Part shown: positions 35,101-43,109 of the stretch, in pieces
Numbering within the stretch: the first letter of the stretch is position 1
Layout: each line of letters opens with the position of its first letter
Origin: Manis javanica
Taxonomy: Eukaryota; Chordata; Mammalia; Pholidota; Manidae
Reading direction: 5' to 3'
Assembly (NCBI RefSeq): GCF_040802235.1
Contig: NC_133158.1
Span: 19,347,001 to 19,411,000, forward strand
Length of the DNA stretch: 64,000 bases
Notes under the pieces: generated by a model
Databases searched by the model: none
Told to the model about the DNA's origin: nothing
What the model saw: the letters and a program-made list of their open reading frames with translations, nothing else
Made by a program: the position numbers and the translations under genes

Positions 35101-37896
35101 GCTCTGTAACTTTCTTCGTACAAATCAATTAACCTCAAGGCTCCTATTTCTCATCTGTAAAAAGGGAAAATAACAGAATCTATTTCAGGGTTACCTGAGA
35201 AGGATATGATAATACAAAGAGCTTAGTGGCTGGTACAGTAGGTAAGCATTCAGAAGATGTACGCTATTATTATCAACTCTCTTCTCCTAAACTCTTTCTA
35301 AGTATAAATTCTTACTGCATAATAGTGAAACTGTATTTGTACACAGATCTGCCTGCCCTGCTAGATTCTCATTCCTCAAAGAGAGGGACAAGGTTTTATT
35401 CATCTTTGGTACACTATAGCAAACTGTATTGTAAAAGATGGCCCACACCACATCACTCATCCCAACAATGGAGTCAATGTCCCCTCCCCTTTAAATGTAG
35501 TGGGCCTATGAAACTGTCTCACCCAGTACATAAAGCATAGGGGCTACTGGATTTTTGAGGTGAGGTCATAAAAGGCGGTATGGATTCTGCCTTGGTCTCC
35601 AGAATACTTGCTCTTGAACCTTCAGCTACCATGTTAGTGGTTCAATTCCCCAAAGGAATCACAAATGAAACCATGTGAAGACGCCACAAAAGTAGGCCCA
35701 GTGACTCCAGGAAAAGAGATGTGATCCTCAGGACGTCCCACCAGTCCCCTGCTGCCTGGGCCCTTGCCATTCCAGGCACAACCACCATGTGACTGTAACT
35801 GAACTAAAGACCTCAAGCTAGAACAGCCCAGACAACCTCTTACCAAATTCCTGACACACAAAACCAGGGCAGGGAGTTAAATGACTGTTGTTTTACACCA
35901 TTAAGTTTAAATGGTTATGTGGCAACAGATAACTGGAATAGCAGGCCCTTAATTAATAATAATATCTACTACTTATTGACCACATGATTACCAAGCATGG
36001 TAATAAGGACTATGCATGTATTAGCTCAATCCTAAGATTAACTCTTTAAGATCACTCCATTAGTCCCTTTTACAGATTAGGAAACTGAGGCTCTGAATAA
36101 CTTGCCAAAGTCACAGAACTGTAAGTGTGCTAAGGCATACGTTGCCCCACTCCCAAGCCTCTGCTATCCAAGGAATGGGTGAATGTGTGTGAAGAGTACC
36201 CTTTAAATTGTTTCACACATAACCTTTTATTCTGTCTTCATTAAAATCCTTAAGCAAGTAGATTTTATTTTTACATTTTTATTTTATTATATCTGTTTTA
36301 CAATCATGTCTCATTTATGATCTTTCTGCCAAGCCTCTGATCCTTTGTCTGTAACATGGGTAAATAACAGAACCTACTTTGTAGGACTGTCCTAAAATCA
36401 AATGAGATAATCCACACAAAGCACTAACCTGGAGAAAAACTCAGTAAATTTTTACTACCACCATCATCATCACCTTCCCGTCTCCTTCATGTATTATCTT
36501 AAAAATCAGATTCGGAAAGGCTTTTCCTGGTCATTTTATATGAACAGACTCCCTTTTATTCTCTATCAGTACACCTTATTTCCCTTCACAGTACTCACCA
36601 CGATTTGCAGTTCTATGTTTACTTCTTTATTGTTCTTCCCTCCCCACTAGGACATAAACCACAGGAGGCACCACTCCATCCCCAATACTGAAAACAGAAC
36701 CTGGCCTATACCATGAGCTCAGTAAATAAATCAAAGGTACAAATGAATAGAAAAAAAGAAAATGCAGCATATGCAAGCAGATGGGTTAAATTAGGGTCTA
36801 AAAGAAATCTGAGCAAAACTGCTGCATGTTCAGGGAAGGAACCGGCTTGACTCAAGAAGGTTCACTTTAGGAAAGTATTTGGACAGGAAAGGTGGGCCGG
36901 AGCTTCACAGAAGGAGAAACGTTAGGAGAATGGATTTTATCCAGCAGGAAAGAGGAGGAAAAAGGGCTGACAATGTTTTAGCAAGAACAATCTGGCAGCG
37001 TCCTCTGTAAAATGGGTCTAATGATAACGACTATCTCCAAGGTTAAATGAGACAATACACAAAAAGCACCTAATGCATTGCTGACCTACTGCAAGGAAGC
37101 TGAGCAGTGCTAGCTGTTATTACTGTTCATAAGGTTCTGCAAGGAGAAAATGCAAGCTGACAAGTGCTAACGGGCTCTTACTGAGACTTGGGGGACGAAC
37201 CACAATTAAAGGGCGCAAAATCAGAGAAGTAGCAGACGAGGAGGAGAAGGCAAACGAGGCCAATTTGCTGTCAAGGGAGACAAAGAAGAAGAGAGGTTCA
37301 GAAAGTAGGGAGCTGTTAGACCAAAAAGTCGAAAACAGAACGTGGACTGAGAGAAGTCATAGGGACCCGTCTGGGCGCAGGGGCGCTAACGCGGAGCGAA
37401 AAGAAAGCAGAGAAAGGAAAGGACGAGAACTAGGGCTACAGAACAAACTGCAAAGGTTACGGTGCCAAACGCCACGCTTTTAAGTAGCCCCAAATTTCCT
37501 TAACGTGGAGCTTAAGAAGAGAATGAGTTTCGGCTGCTTGTAGAACGCACGCCTGGAAGAGGTCGCTTCTCAGCACCGAAAGCAGCTAGGGAACCTGGAG
37601 AAAGGCAAATCGTTAAACCGAGAAACGCTCCTTCGCTCTTTCCTCCTCCCTCGAGAAGCAGTTATCTAATGAGCGAGGGAATGTGTGAACCAATGAATCA
37701 ACCAGTCCATCCCCAAATTACGCTCTTTCCAGGGCCGGACACCGGAAACTCGCCTGAGGAAGTACGGCTTGGCGAAGAACTTGAAATCAACCCCCTCGAA
37801 GTAGACATCGAACTCGGAGACTCGGGCGTAGGGCACGCGGATGGCGATGGTCAGGAAGTCGGGGTCCTGGCTCAGATCGAACGCTGGAGTTAGCAT
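3982..37896 (-). CDS. SHQ1: SHQ1, H/ACA ribonucleoprotein assembly factor (5' part, exons 1-9; 3' end outside window)
   Basis: SHQ1 is a nuclear/cytoplasmic chaperone that binds newly made dyskerin (DKC1/NAP57) before it enters H/ACA snoRNPs and telomerase. Nine exons read leftward and join in one frame with no stop, giving 1066 coding bases: residues 1-355 plus the first base of codon 356. The product aligns closely with my recollection of human SHQ1. It starts [20 protein letters not shown] (CS-like domain, about residues 1-95), passes through an acidic linker (EEFDWEIEQ) and enters the SHQ1-specific dyskerin-binding domain from about residue 165 ([54 protein letters not shown]). Human SHQ1 is about 577 residues, so roughly the last 220, including the Ser/acidic tail, lie left of position 1. 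The ATG at 37896 is the only in-frame ATG at the conserved start. Intron 1 has a GC donor; the other junctions are GT-AG. Confidence 0.96.
4106..6174. other. SHQ1 intron 8
   Basis: AT-rich non-coding sequence. Only an antisense MIR at about 5700-5830 was recognised, and 4110-5690 holds nothing I can name. Confidence 0.8.
5700..5830 (-). repeat. MIR SINE, antisense
   Basis: It has the 'ccctcatctgtaaaatacc' block followed by a 'ggtaatacatacaaaac...cagttcctggg' block, the reverse-complement MIR order. Confidence 0.65.
6175..6228 (-). CDS. SHQ1: SHQ1 exon 8 (residues 297-314), 54-nt symmetric exon
   Basis: It encodes [18 protein letters not shown], matching human SHQ1 at all but one or two positions. 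The acceptor is ATAAAG|GTTGAA and the donor GAG|GTATGA. The exon is exactly 18 codons with phase 0 at both ends, so skipping it would leave the frame intact. Confidence 0.95.
6229..8024. other. SHQ1 intron 7
   Basis: AT-rich intron sequence with many homopolymer T/A runs. No repeat family or gene was recognised with confidence. A possible degraded L1 tail at 7060-7230 was too weak to call. Confidence 0.75.
8025..8179 (-). CDS. SHQ1: SHQ1 exon 7 (residues 245-296)
   Basis: This 155-nt exon encodes [40 protein letters not shown] and [12 protein letters not shown], a core helical part of the dyskerin-binding SHQ1 domain. The acceptor is TTCTAG|TGTC and the donor CAGAAT|GTAAGTG. The open frame runs past the donor into intron 7 for about 80 codons, but that extension has no SHQ1 similarity. 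Confidence 0.97.
8780..10445 (-). mobile_element. Old L1M fragment, antisense, interrupted by an LTR
   Basis: Two blocks, about 8780-9175 and 9835-10445, read as reverse-complement L1M 3' sequence. Markers are 'cccctactgatgggcatta', 'ataatgctgcagtaaatg', 'ctccatctggaagttattt' and 'accaactttgtcaaatag'. They are separated by a MaLR-like LTR, suggesting one L1 split by a later insertion. Confidence 0.7.
9345..9810 (+). mobile_element. ERVL-MaLR (MLT1-type) LTR fragment
   Basis: It carries MLT1-like blocks: 'ctgacagccagcaagaatg', 'ggaattctgcaaaccctc', 'gagctccagaaaggaacat' and 'ccccgagcagaggacccag'. Flanked by antisense L1M on both sides. An A-rich stretch at 9710-9730 interrupts it. Confidence 0.65.
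11085..11480. repeat. Old interspersed repeat, family unresolved
   Basis: The block begins 'ttgtcacaaccagaccccc' and 'acagtggcttaaataaaag' and contains 'gtggcatagaaggaaagga'. This resembles an antisense LTR or DNA-transposon copy of the kind common in mammals. I could not assign the family. Confidence 0.4.
14335..14530 (+). repeat. MIR SINE
   Basis: It has 'taataatttctaacattta', 'catctcattcaatcagcac' and 'aagctgcaagatcacaccg', the MIR order, diverged. Confidence 0.65.
15470..15850 (+). repeat. Old L1M 3' fragment
   Basis: It follows the L1 tail order: 'agtgtccatcagtcatgac', 'acagaatactaggcagtca', then 'agtgattactttcaggaag' and a GT-rich tail. A short 'tattgagtagttatagac' MIR/L2-class block precedes it at 15305-15420. 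Confidence 0.6.
16568..16695 (-). CDS. SHQ1: SHQ1 exon 6 (residues 202-245)
   Basis: This 128-nt exon encodes [40 protein letters not shown] and AAL. The YNPWWTD block is a hallmark of SHQ1. The acceptor is CCCAG|AGCTGAC and the donor TTAG|GTAAGA, a strong match to consensus. Confidence 0.95.
17580..17785 (+). repeat. MIR SINE
   Basis: It has 'ccttgcatcctcacaccag', 'gatactattttacatggg' and 'aagtcacagaaccactagg' in MIR order. Confidence 0.7.
18100..20061 (+). repeat. Two direct copies of an ancient interspersed repeat
   Basis: Copy A is about 18100-19060 and copy B about 19385-20061. Both contain a clearly related block, 18881-18965 against 19976-20061, sharing 'ctgtccaataggcag', 'agagacacatgggggtcg' and 'gacagttact'. 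Copy B also has the 'gagaactttctatgccacgc' style text of a common mammalian fossil repeat whose family I cannot name. Open frames here are fortuitous. Confidence 0.55.
20130..20330 (+). repeat. L2 LINE 3' end (diverged)
   Basis: The end reads 'cactgcctggcacacggtt' then 'cattcaaacacgtatttat', matching the L2 terminal block. Confidence 0.5.
21120..21230. repeat. AT-rich low-complexity patch with inverted repeats
   Basis: It is dense in ATGTAAT/TATATTACAT words. ATGTAATATA (21164-21173) and TATATTACAT (21181-21190) form a 10-bp inverted repeat with a 7-nt spacer. Confidence 0.7.
22190..22335 (-). repeat. MIR SINE, antisense
   Basis: It has 'agtgtgaccttgtgcaagtc', 'cccttaacctcctttcttc' and 'gaattaaataatcacagga', the reverse-complement MIR order. 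Confidence 0.75.
23162..23274 (-). CDS. SHQ1: SHQ1 exon 5 (residues 165-202)
   Basis: This 113-nt exon encodes [37 protein letters not shown] and two bases of Leu, the start of the SHQ1-specific domain. The acceptor is TCTTAG|GATGAA and the donor CT|GTAAGT. An L1 3' fragment begins about 200 bp upstream of the acceptor, inside intron 4. Confidence 0.96.
23473..24274 (+). mobile_element. 5'-truncated L1 (about 775 bp) with target-site duplication
   Basis: The body at about 23484-24263 starts in the ORF2 C-terminal region (an open stretch encodes [20 protein letters not shown] and [20 protein letters not shown]), then runs through the 3'UTR into an A/T-rich tail. ATAAATTACCT occurs at 23473-23483 and 24264-24274 as the duplicated target, and the match extends imperfectly further. 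It lies in SHQ1 intron 4, antisense to the gene. Confidence 0.92.
24430..24745. mobile_element. Possible solo LTR
   Basis: The text 'caagatggagctgctcctg', 'catcagcaaaccaaaact', 'tataaatgctctgcttgac' and 'cccataaaagcttcctgcc' resembles an ERV LTR. I could not place the family or find a duplicated target site. Confidence 0.35.
26084..26114. repeat. (CA)n microsatellite
   Basis: About 15 CA units are uninterrupted. It lies just upstream of the antisense MaLR LTR in SHQ1 intron 4. Confidence 0.97.
26275..26700 (-). mobile_element. ERVL-MaLR (MLT1/MST-type) LTR, antisense
   Basis: It has 'gttaccacaaacttagagg', 'ctctcacagttctggagtg', 'cttataagggtcctgtgac' and 'gacccttaactcaatcac', the reverse-complement MaLR order. 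Confidence 0.7.
27145..27490 (+). repeat. L2 LINE 3' end
   Basis: A clear match to the L2 end: 'gcaaatgtcacctcctcca', 'actatctgaaattaccttg', 'ccatgagggcaggggtctg' and 'cactgtgcctggcatttgg'. A further old block (27490-27600) with 'tgccgttctagaggctag' follows. Confidence 0.85.
29140..29290 (-). repeat. MIR SINE, antisense (diverged)
   Basis: It has 'ccactggtaaaatgggcac' followed by 'agcatggtgcctgggacac', the reverse-complement MIR order. Confidence 0.6.
31532..31692 (-). CDS. SHQ1: SHQ1 exon 4 (residues 111-164)
   Basis: This 161-nt exon carries the acidic linker ([20 protein letters not shown]) and the conserved segment [18 protein letters not shown], here [20 protein letters not shown]. The acceptor is TTTAG|GTGC and the donor CAG|GTATGT. 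The acidic stretch differs from the human protein as I recall it, while the flanking blocks are conserved. Confidence 0.96.
31693..32419. other. SHQ1 intron 3 with old L1M fragment
   Basis: This 727-bp intron contains an old plus-strand L1M 3' fragment at about 31820-32160 ('gagtggtgaccctggagag', 'tgaacttcactgaactgta'). The remainder is unrecognised. Confidence 0.7.
32420..32542 (-). CDS. SHQ1: SHQ1 exon 3 (residues 70-111)
   Basis: This 123-nt exon encodes [19 protein letters not shown] followed by [20 protein letters not shown] and EI. It completes the CS-like domain and enters the linker. The acceptor is TTGAAG|GAACTT and the donor is ATAG|GTATG. Both boundaries fall at phase 1, so the exon is frame-neutral. 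Confidence 0.96.
32543..34023. other. SHQ1 intron 2
   Basis: AT-rich non-coding sequence. I saw no recognisable repeat, RNA gene or further exon. Confidence 0.75.
34024..34088 (-). CDS. SHQ1: SHQ1 exon 2 (residues 48-70)
   Basis: This 65-nt exon encodes [20 protein letters not shown] and the start of KG, matching human SHQ1 with a few substitutions. The acceptor is CTGCAG|ATTAAT. The donor is AAG|GTATTG, which lacks the usual G at +5 and so looks weak. Skipping this exon would shift the reading frame. Confidence 0.95.
34705..34870 (+). repeat. L2 LINE fragment
   Basis: It has 'ctatggctgcctgacactg', 'aatttaaactcatcagcac' and 'caggccagccccattccat' in L2 order. Confidence 0.55.
35060..35280 (-). 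repeat. MIR SINE, antisense
   Basis: It has 'taccagctctgccatttac', 'tctcatctgtaaaaaggga' and 'gcttagtggctggtacagt', the reverse-complement MIR order. Confidence 0.75.
35436..35945 (+). mobile_element. ERVL-MaLR (MLT1-type) LTR
   Basis: It has 'gtgactccaggaaaagaga'-type text and the diagnostic MLT1 end 'ttgttttacaccattaagtt' and 'ggcaacagataactggaat'. The copy is full-length or nearly so but diverged. Confidence 0.65.
35955..36180 (+). repeat. MIR SINE
   Basis: It has 'ctactacttattgaccac', 'ttttacagattaggaaactg' and 'ccaaagtcacagaactgta' in MIR order. Confidence 0.8.
36330..36465 (-). repeat. MIR SINE, antisense
   Basis: It has 'gtctgtaacatgggtaaat' followed by 'aaatgagataatccacac' and 'aacctggagaaaaactcag'. 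Confidence 0.65.
36510..36735 (+). repeat. L2 LINE 3' end
   Basis: It has 'aaaggcttttcctggtcat', 'actaggacataaaccacag' and the terminal 'tgagctcagtaaataaat'. Confidence 0.6.
36990..37130 (-). repeat. MIR SINE, antisense
   Basis: It has 'ctctgtaaaatgggtctaa' and 'ttaaatgagacaatacac' in reverse-complement MIR order. Confidence 0.65.
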
Positions 37897-38150
37897 CCCC
37901 ACGCCACACTCAGATACCGGAGCCGGTCCCTCTCACAGCCGCTGCCTTCCCGACGCTCAAACTCCGCAATTAAATTCCCACGCGGCTGCCCGCCTAATGT
38001 TAAGTCAGGGTGCTTCCGGTCAGAAACGGAAGTGCTCGTGCGTGGGACAGGAAGTCCCACCTCACGCCGATCTCCATAGAGACAGGACGCTCTTAGTGAA
38101 GAAAGGGCGTGGAAAAGCGGGGTTTTCTCCGCAGGAATTGAACCGAGGAG
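37560..38150 (-). promoter_or_regulatory. SHQ1 promoter and 5'UTR: CpG-rich, with ETS-type motifs
   Basis: CpG density rises across this stretch relative to its flanks. Upstream of the SHQ1 ATG are three GGAAG-core ETS motifs: CTTCCGG (38013-38019), ACGGAAGTG (38026-38034) and CAGGAAGT (38048-38055). ACCGGAAAC sits in early intron 1 near 37741. There is no TATA box at a fixed distance. This fits a TATA-less housekeeping promoter. The start site is not determined. Confidence 0.65.
37754..37896 (-). CDS. SHQ1: SHQ1 exon 1 coding part (residues 1-48)
   Basis: It encodes the N-terminal beta-strands of the CS domain, from [10 protein letters not shown] to FAKPYFL plus two bases of the next Arg codon (143 nt). 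The ATG at 37896-37894 has G at -3. The preceding in-frame codons are GGG and GTG, so no earlier ATG competes. Homology to SHQ1 ends exactly at TTCCTCAG, and the next two intron bases are GC (37753-37752, context CAG|GCGAGT). A GT exists six bases further in, but it would shift the frame relative to exon 2. Confidence 0.95.
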
Positions 38151-38239
38151 ATAAGTTTAAAGAAGCCAAACAAGAATCACCTAAGACCTACCAAGTCTCT
38201 TTCGAGGTTCTGAGAGATGATTTTTACAAGCACTGGCTT

Positions 38240-38435
38240 TGCTGGTGAACAGACCTGGGTTTGAACCCCTTCTCGGCCACTTCCCAGCTGTAAGACCTTA
38301 GGAAAGTTACAAAACCTCTCTATGCCTCAGGTATCTTTTCTGTACAATGAGGATAATACTAGAACCTACCCCACAAAAATGTTGTGAGAATAACATGAAA
38401 CTATGCACGTACAGCTCTAACCATGTACCTGGTAA
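38240..38435 (-). repeat. MIR SINE, antisense, next to SHQ1 promoter
   Basis: It has 'agacctgggtttgaacccc', 'aagaccttaggaaagttac', 'ctctatgcctcaggtatc' and 'aatgaggataatactagaa', a well-preserved reverse-complement MIR starting about 345 bp upstream of the SHQ1 ATG. Confidence 0.85.
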
Positions 38436-39409
38436 GTTGCCAACGCTCGATGTGTTGAAGTAGCCACCGCAGTAGCGACAGCCACCTTCTTACCACTGTG
38501 GTTTTCCTTAGTGCTCACCTGCCTCGTCAACAATTCCCCTTTCTCCGTCTCCGTCTTTCTCGGCTGACTTCTCTCCGCCTCTCTCTACCCCTCCTTTTCC
38601 CCTCCCCCTGCCGCTTCCCCTCTTTTACTGCCACTTACGCTCCCCTTCCTAATTCCTTGAGTTTCCTCATTTACAGAGCGTCCATATCACTAATCTGTTA
38701 CTCTGCTTTGTGAACTAGGAAGAACACGACTCAGAGAGGTTAAGTAATATATATTATAACCGTTCATTCTGTGATTACCAGAACGCAGACTGTCTCTTAA
38801 GCCCCGGTAGTGCCTGCACTGGTGAATTGCCGTCCCTCTAACAAATTGTACTTTCCCCCTTTCCCTTTTCTCATTTTTCTCCATACACTTATTGGAGGTC
38901 CTCTTTTCTGTCTCTTTTTGCCTTCTCTTCCTTGTATTTCCCTGTGCCCTTCATACTGTCCCAATGCCTGTCCCACTAGTCTCATTCTTTCCCTACATAT
39001 GCCCTTGGCCTTCCCTCTCATTTTATTTCCTGTTATTCTACTAGTAGTTTGAAAAGTCCAGGAAATAGTACTTATTTCCTGGTTTTAAATGTTAATGGCA
39101 ATGAGGTGAAAGTCATCTCCTAGGATGGTGGACCATATAAACCTCAAAAGCCTTTTCAACCTCCAATTGTTTATGAATCTTGAAAATTAATTAGGACTAG
39201 GGGAAAATATTAATAGGGAGCAAATAAAATAAAAATTTCAAAATAAAAACCACTCTGCTTAAGTCTGGGAGTTTTGATAAAGACAAAATAAGATGTTATG
39301 TATGAAACAATTTAAAGAGTATTCTTCACACATTCGCCCATTCCTTGGGTAACAGAGGTTTTTTAACTGAGTCACTTGAATACTGTCTATGTACCAGCAC
39401 CCCACTAAA

Positions 39410-39535
39410 TCATTTTTAGTGATCTCATTTTCCTCTCCTGACAGCTCTATGAAATAGGCATTATATATGCCTGTGGCTTGCACAGGATCACACAGCCAGT
39501 GAATGGTACAATTGGGATTGAACCCCAATTACATT
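39410..39535 (+). repeat. MIR SINE fragment
   Basis: It has 'gctctatgaaataggcatt', 'ggatcacacagccagtgaat' and 'gggattgaaccccaatt'. Confidence 0.65.
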
Positions 39536-39956
39536 CAATTGGGCCTTGGCTCTAAAATAATAAAGACTTGACACGCTCTAATATTACCACTGACCCAATT
39601 TGTTTCATATTCTGACTCCAAGCCTGCCTGCTTTAGACTGTACTGAGCCTCACAAATAATTGGCACTCAATATTGAAAATGAATTGATGCAAAGTTGGAA
39701 TTAGTAAAGCCCTCAAAATGCCCCTTGAGATAGGCCTTTGGCTGGATCATTCCAAATCAGCTTCTCTAAAAAGAATCATCTATAAGGGGCCTTCATTCCT
39801 GTAAGACACAAGCATTAATATTTTTAAATTATTAATGCCAGAGAATTAACTGCAACTGAAGCTCTGTCTAGGAGGAAACTCTAATTGAAAGCACTTTACA
39901 AAGTAGAGTTCTGCATTTTCTAGATACTTTATTCTGAGTTGGGCAACATAGACACT

Positions 39957-39980
39957 CACACACACACACACACACACACA
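39957..39980. repeat. (CA)n microsatellite
   Basis: Twelve consecutive CA units (an interrupted unit precedes them) in the intergenic interval. Confidence 0.95.
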
Positions 39981-40527
39981 GGATTACAACACAGACTGTA
40001 TGGTTCATTGCAGCTGCTAATTATAAGAAATTTATATTGCATCTGCTATATCACAAAATACTGATAGTTGCAACTGTGTAACAGGGTTTTGTTGCTTTTT
40101 TTGCAAACAGTAGTTCACTGTATTTTTGTATTTCTAATTAATGATAAATTACACAAGTTATAAATTCATTCTCTTTTTTAAAAAACACATTATTACAGAT
40201 GAATGTCCCTTGACTGCCATCCAATTTTGGTCCTCACTCTCTTCTCCAGAAGTATTCTCTCTAACTACCCTTGCAGAACTTTTTACATTTCTGTAAACGT
40301 TTCTAGGTACCCTGCTACTCTATGTTTGTGGGTGCATGGGTACCACATACTATAAATATAAGTCCGCAACAGTATTTTTTTTCACATTTATCATTTTTGT
40401 CCTTTTTAGTCCTTGTCATATTACTTTTTCCCACTCCTTATATCATAAAGGAGTTCATTCCCATTACTTTTTAGACCCTGCATTTTTTCTTTCCCTCTTT
40501 TTCTTTCTTCCCTCCTGCCTTTTTCCT

Positions 40528-40665
40528 CTTTTTTTTTAATTTATGTTTACTAGGCTCTCCCCTACCCCAAGTCCTCCCCACAAACCCCATTACAGTCACT
40601 GTCCATCAGCATAGTAAGATGTTGTAGAATCACTACTTGTCTTCTCTGTGTGCAACATTATTTTA
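40528..40665 (-). mobile_element. Short L1 3' end, antisense
   Basis: A T-run at the left is followed by 'cattacagtcactgtccat', 'cagcatagtaagatgttg' and 'acttgtcttctctgtgtgc', the reverse complement of the L1 tail at 52480-52670. No clean duplicated target site was identified. Confidence 0.75.
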
Positions 40666-42364
40666 TTTTTTTACTTCACTACTATTTTTTCAGCAAATCT
40701 ACAGTGACTCTTAGATCCAGTTGAGTTCATGTCTAGATACAGACATTACTTGAAAATAAATTATTTCAACATTTCATACTAACTCTGGTTTAAAAGAAAA
40801 ACAAACATGAACGAAACATATTTTGTCATTTTTTTAGCTATTCAAAGGTTATAGTGTTCATTTTTGTTTTTCCATTTCCATAAGGCTTACTTGTGGATAG
40901 CCTTTCAGTGTCATAAAAATAGTTTTTCCATGGCCAGTTTATTGAGGGCAAGTATATCATACCATATCTGATTACATCAAATTAACCCCTCTTGTAACCG
41001 ACTTAATTGTAATACACAAGATTCAAAATTAAGTGTTAAATAAATATCGTCTGTAAATAATTCCAATTTCGGCCTTATGATGAAGTTCTATTGTTAGAAA
41101 TCTTTTAATGGTGAAATGCTCCTTGTTTCCAGAAGGTGGCATGCATATTAACAATTAAGACAATGTTACCACAAAGAACAGTTTTAACCTATGTGGGAAA
41201 CAGCTTCCTGAATAAGCACTTTATAACTCTAGACCAATCTCTGAGCCATTTTTTGGAAGTGGTGGGAACTTACACAGAACTTGCAAGCTATATCTTAATA
41301 TTTTAGTATACGTCATTTTAGACTCTTATTCTAGTCATAAAAGTGTAGAAAAAATTTTAAACACAAAATGGTATCATACTCTGTATTTTCATTTTTTCAC
41401 CCAACATAGCATTAGAGTATTTTCATTTGGCTATTTTTTTTGCCAAAAGCATTGTACCATAATTGTATCCTTCTTATTTATCAGTGTTAATATTGTAACT
41501 CTTAAGAAATGAACAAGGTGATGATTGGTTTTGAAAAAGGAAAACCAGTAGAATCATAAACATAAATCACAGAAATTAGAACAAAAATACAAAAGCTAGA
41601 ATATAAACTAGAAAACACATTTTGAAGTTTGAAAAAATATCCTTTTATATAACAGTGTAAATACAATAGGACTAAATTGCTTGAATTTTGCAATTCCCAG
41701 TTATAAATTGCTTCCAGGAGAGCTTGGATGAATTCATGGATAACTACAGATAAATACTGGATTGTAAAAGAGATTTAAGAGATGATTCCAATGAGATATA
41801 GACAGAGCAGACCCTTAGTCTGACACTGGTGATATCTGCCATGTTTTTAAACCCCTTTATAGTTAAGCACAATTCTCTTTGATTCTTGCACCAATCCTTC
41901 AGCGCATTCAAATTAGAGCTGTTAAAAGAGCACTGGCAATAACTTAGTGCAGTAATGGGTATTTCAGGTAGGATTTAGTCCAATTCCAATTTTATACAAC
42001 CCAACAAAGCTCTGAAGAAAATCTAAAACAGCTACAGCTGACACCAGTAAGATGTTTGACAACATTTTTTTTGCAGTGTGCAGTTAAGGGCTTAGCAACT
42101 TGTATTTCAACATGCTAATCCCATCCCATTAGATAAAATGCAGATCACATAGGAATTTTAACTGAACAGCATTTGGAGCTTCCTTCATTGTTTAACATCA
42201 TATATCTAAAAGACTCCACAGAAGGTACTGTTCTGATGTCCTGCCCAGATGCCCTTTATGGAACCAGGAAGCCCATCTGTCATGAGTAGCCAGTGTTGTT
42301 AATGGCTTGTCACTGACCCTTCTCCAAAGAACTAACTGCCCTAGACCTGGGTCTCTCCACCTCA

Positions 42365-42557
42365 AGCCTTTGGGACTACATAATTCTTTGTTGTCAAAGA
42401 CTGTCCTGTGCATTTTAGGATATTTAGCAGTATCCCTGGCCTCTAACTTCACAATGCCAGTACCAGCCCTGCTGTTGTGACCATAGATATTGCCAGACCT
42501 TGCCAAATGTCTCCTAGGGGACAAAATTGCCCGCAGTTAAGAATGACTGCTCTGGAT
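42365..42557 (-). mobile_element. MER5A-type hAT-Charlie element, antisense
   Basis: It has 'ataattctttgttgtcaaa', 'ctgtcctgtgcattttagg', 'tttagcagtatccctggcc' and 'aaatgtctcctaggggaca', a clear reverse-complement MER5 match. Confidence 0.85.
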
Positions 42558-42587
42558 TGATGGGAGTCTCCAGGAAGTAATTACTAT

Positions 42588-42609
42588 CACCACCACCACC
42601 ACCACCACC
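42588..42609. repeat. (CAC)n trinucleotide repeat
   Basis: Seven CAC units run into a C-rich stretch. Confidence 0.95.
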
Positions 42610-43109
42610 CCCAGCCCCACAACCATGAGGACTGATATGGGGTACAGAAGGCTCAAAGGCACAGATGACTCTGGTGCAGCTTATGTGTGTTTATGGGGTA
42701 AGGCCAATGTAGATTCTCCCCAAGCCCTCATCCTTTATCAGTTCTTCCCCTTCCCCTGTCCTCCTTCACTTACTTCCTTAAAGGTTTCTCCTGAGAATGG
42801 CTTCTCAATAAATCACATTCACCCAAATCCTTATCTCAGGCTCTACTTCTACGGAATAAGTCCAGGGCACCTGACCTATGAGGAAACCCTTAACATTCTT
42901 CACACTCCTGCAAACTAGTGGAGAAAAGTATCTATACAGAATAAACAAGATAACTTTTTATTTTACTTTTTAATTTTCATAATCGACTTATCCTTAACTA
43001 ATCTTTTCCTGGTTTCAGAGTGAACACGTTTATTTCTTCACCTTAAAAAAATTTTTGGCAGTATTTACTAAAGCTAAACATATATATATATACGCTAACA
43101 ACTCACAAT

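Larger units (their letters stand above)
34089..37753. other. SHQ1 intron 1, dense in ancient SINE/LINE fossils
   Basis: A GC-AG intron of about 3.7 kb. Between 34705 and 37130 it carries two L2 fragments, four MIR fragments in both orientations and one MLT1-type LTR, listed separately. 37140-37600 is purine-rich with no recognised element. The right end lies in the CpG-rich promoter zone. Confidence 0.8.

Noticed and set aside
37897..37902. Earlier SHQ1 start two codons upstream
   Set aside because: The codons are GTG and GGG, not ATG. The conserved ATG is at 37896.
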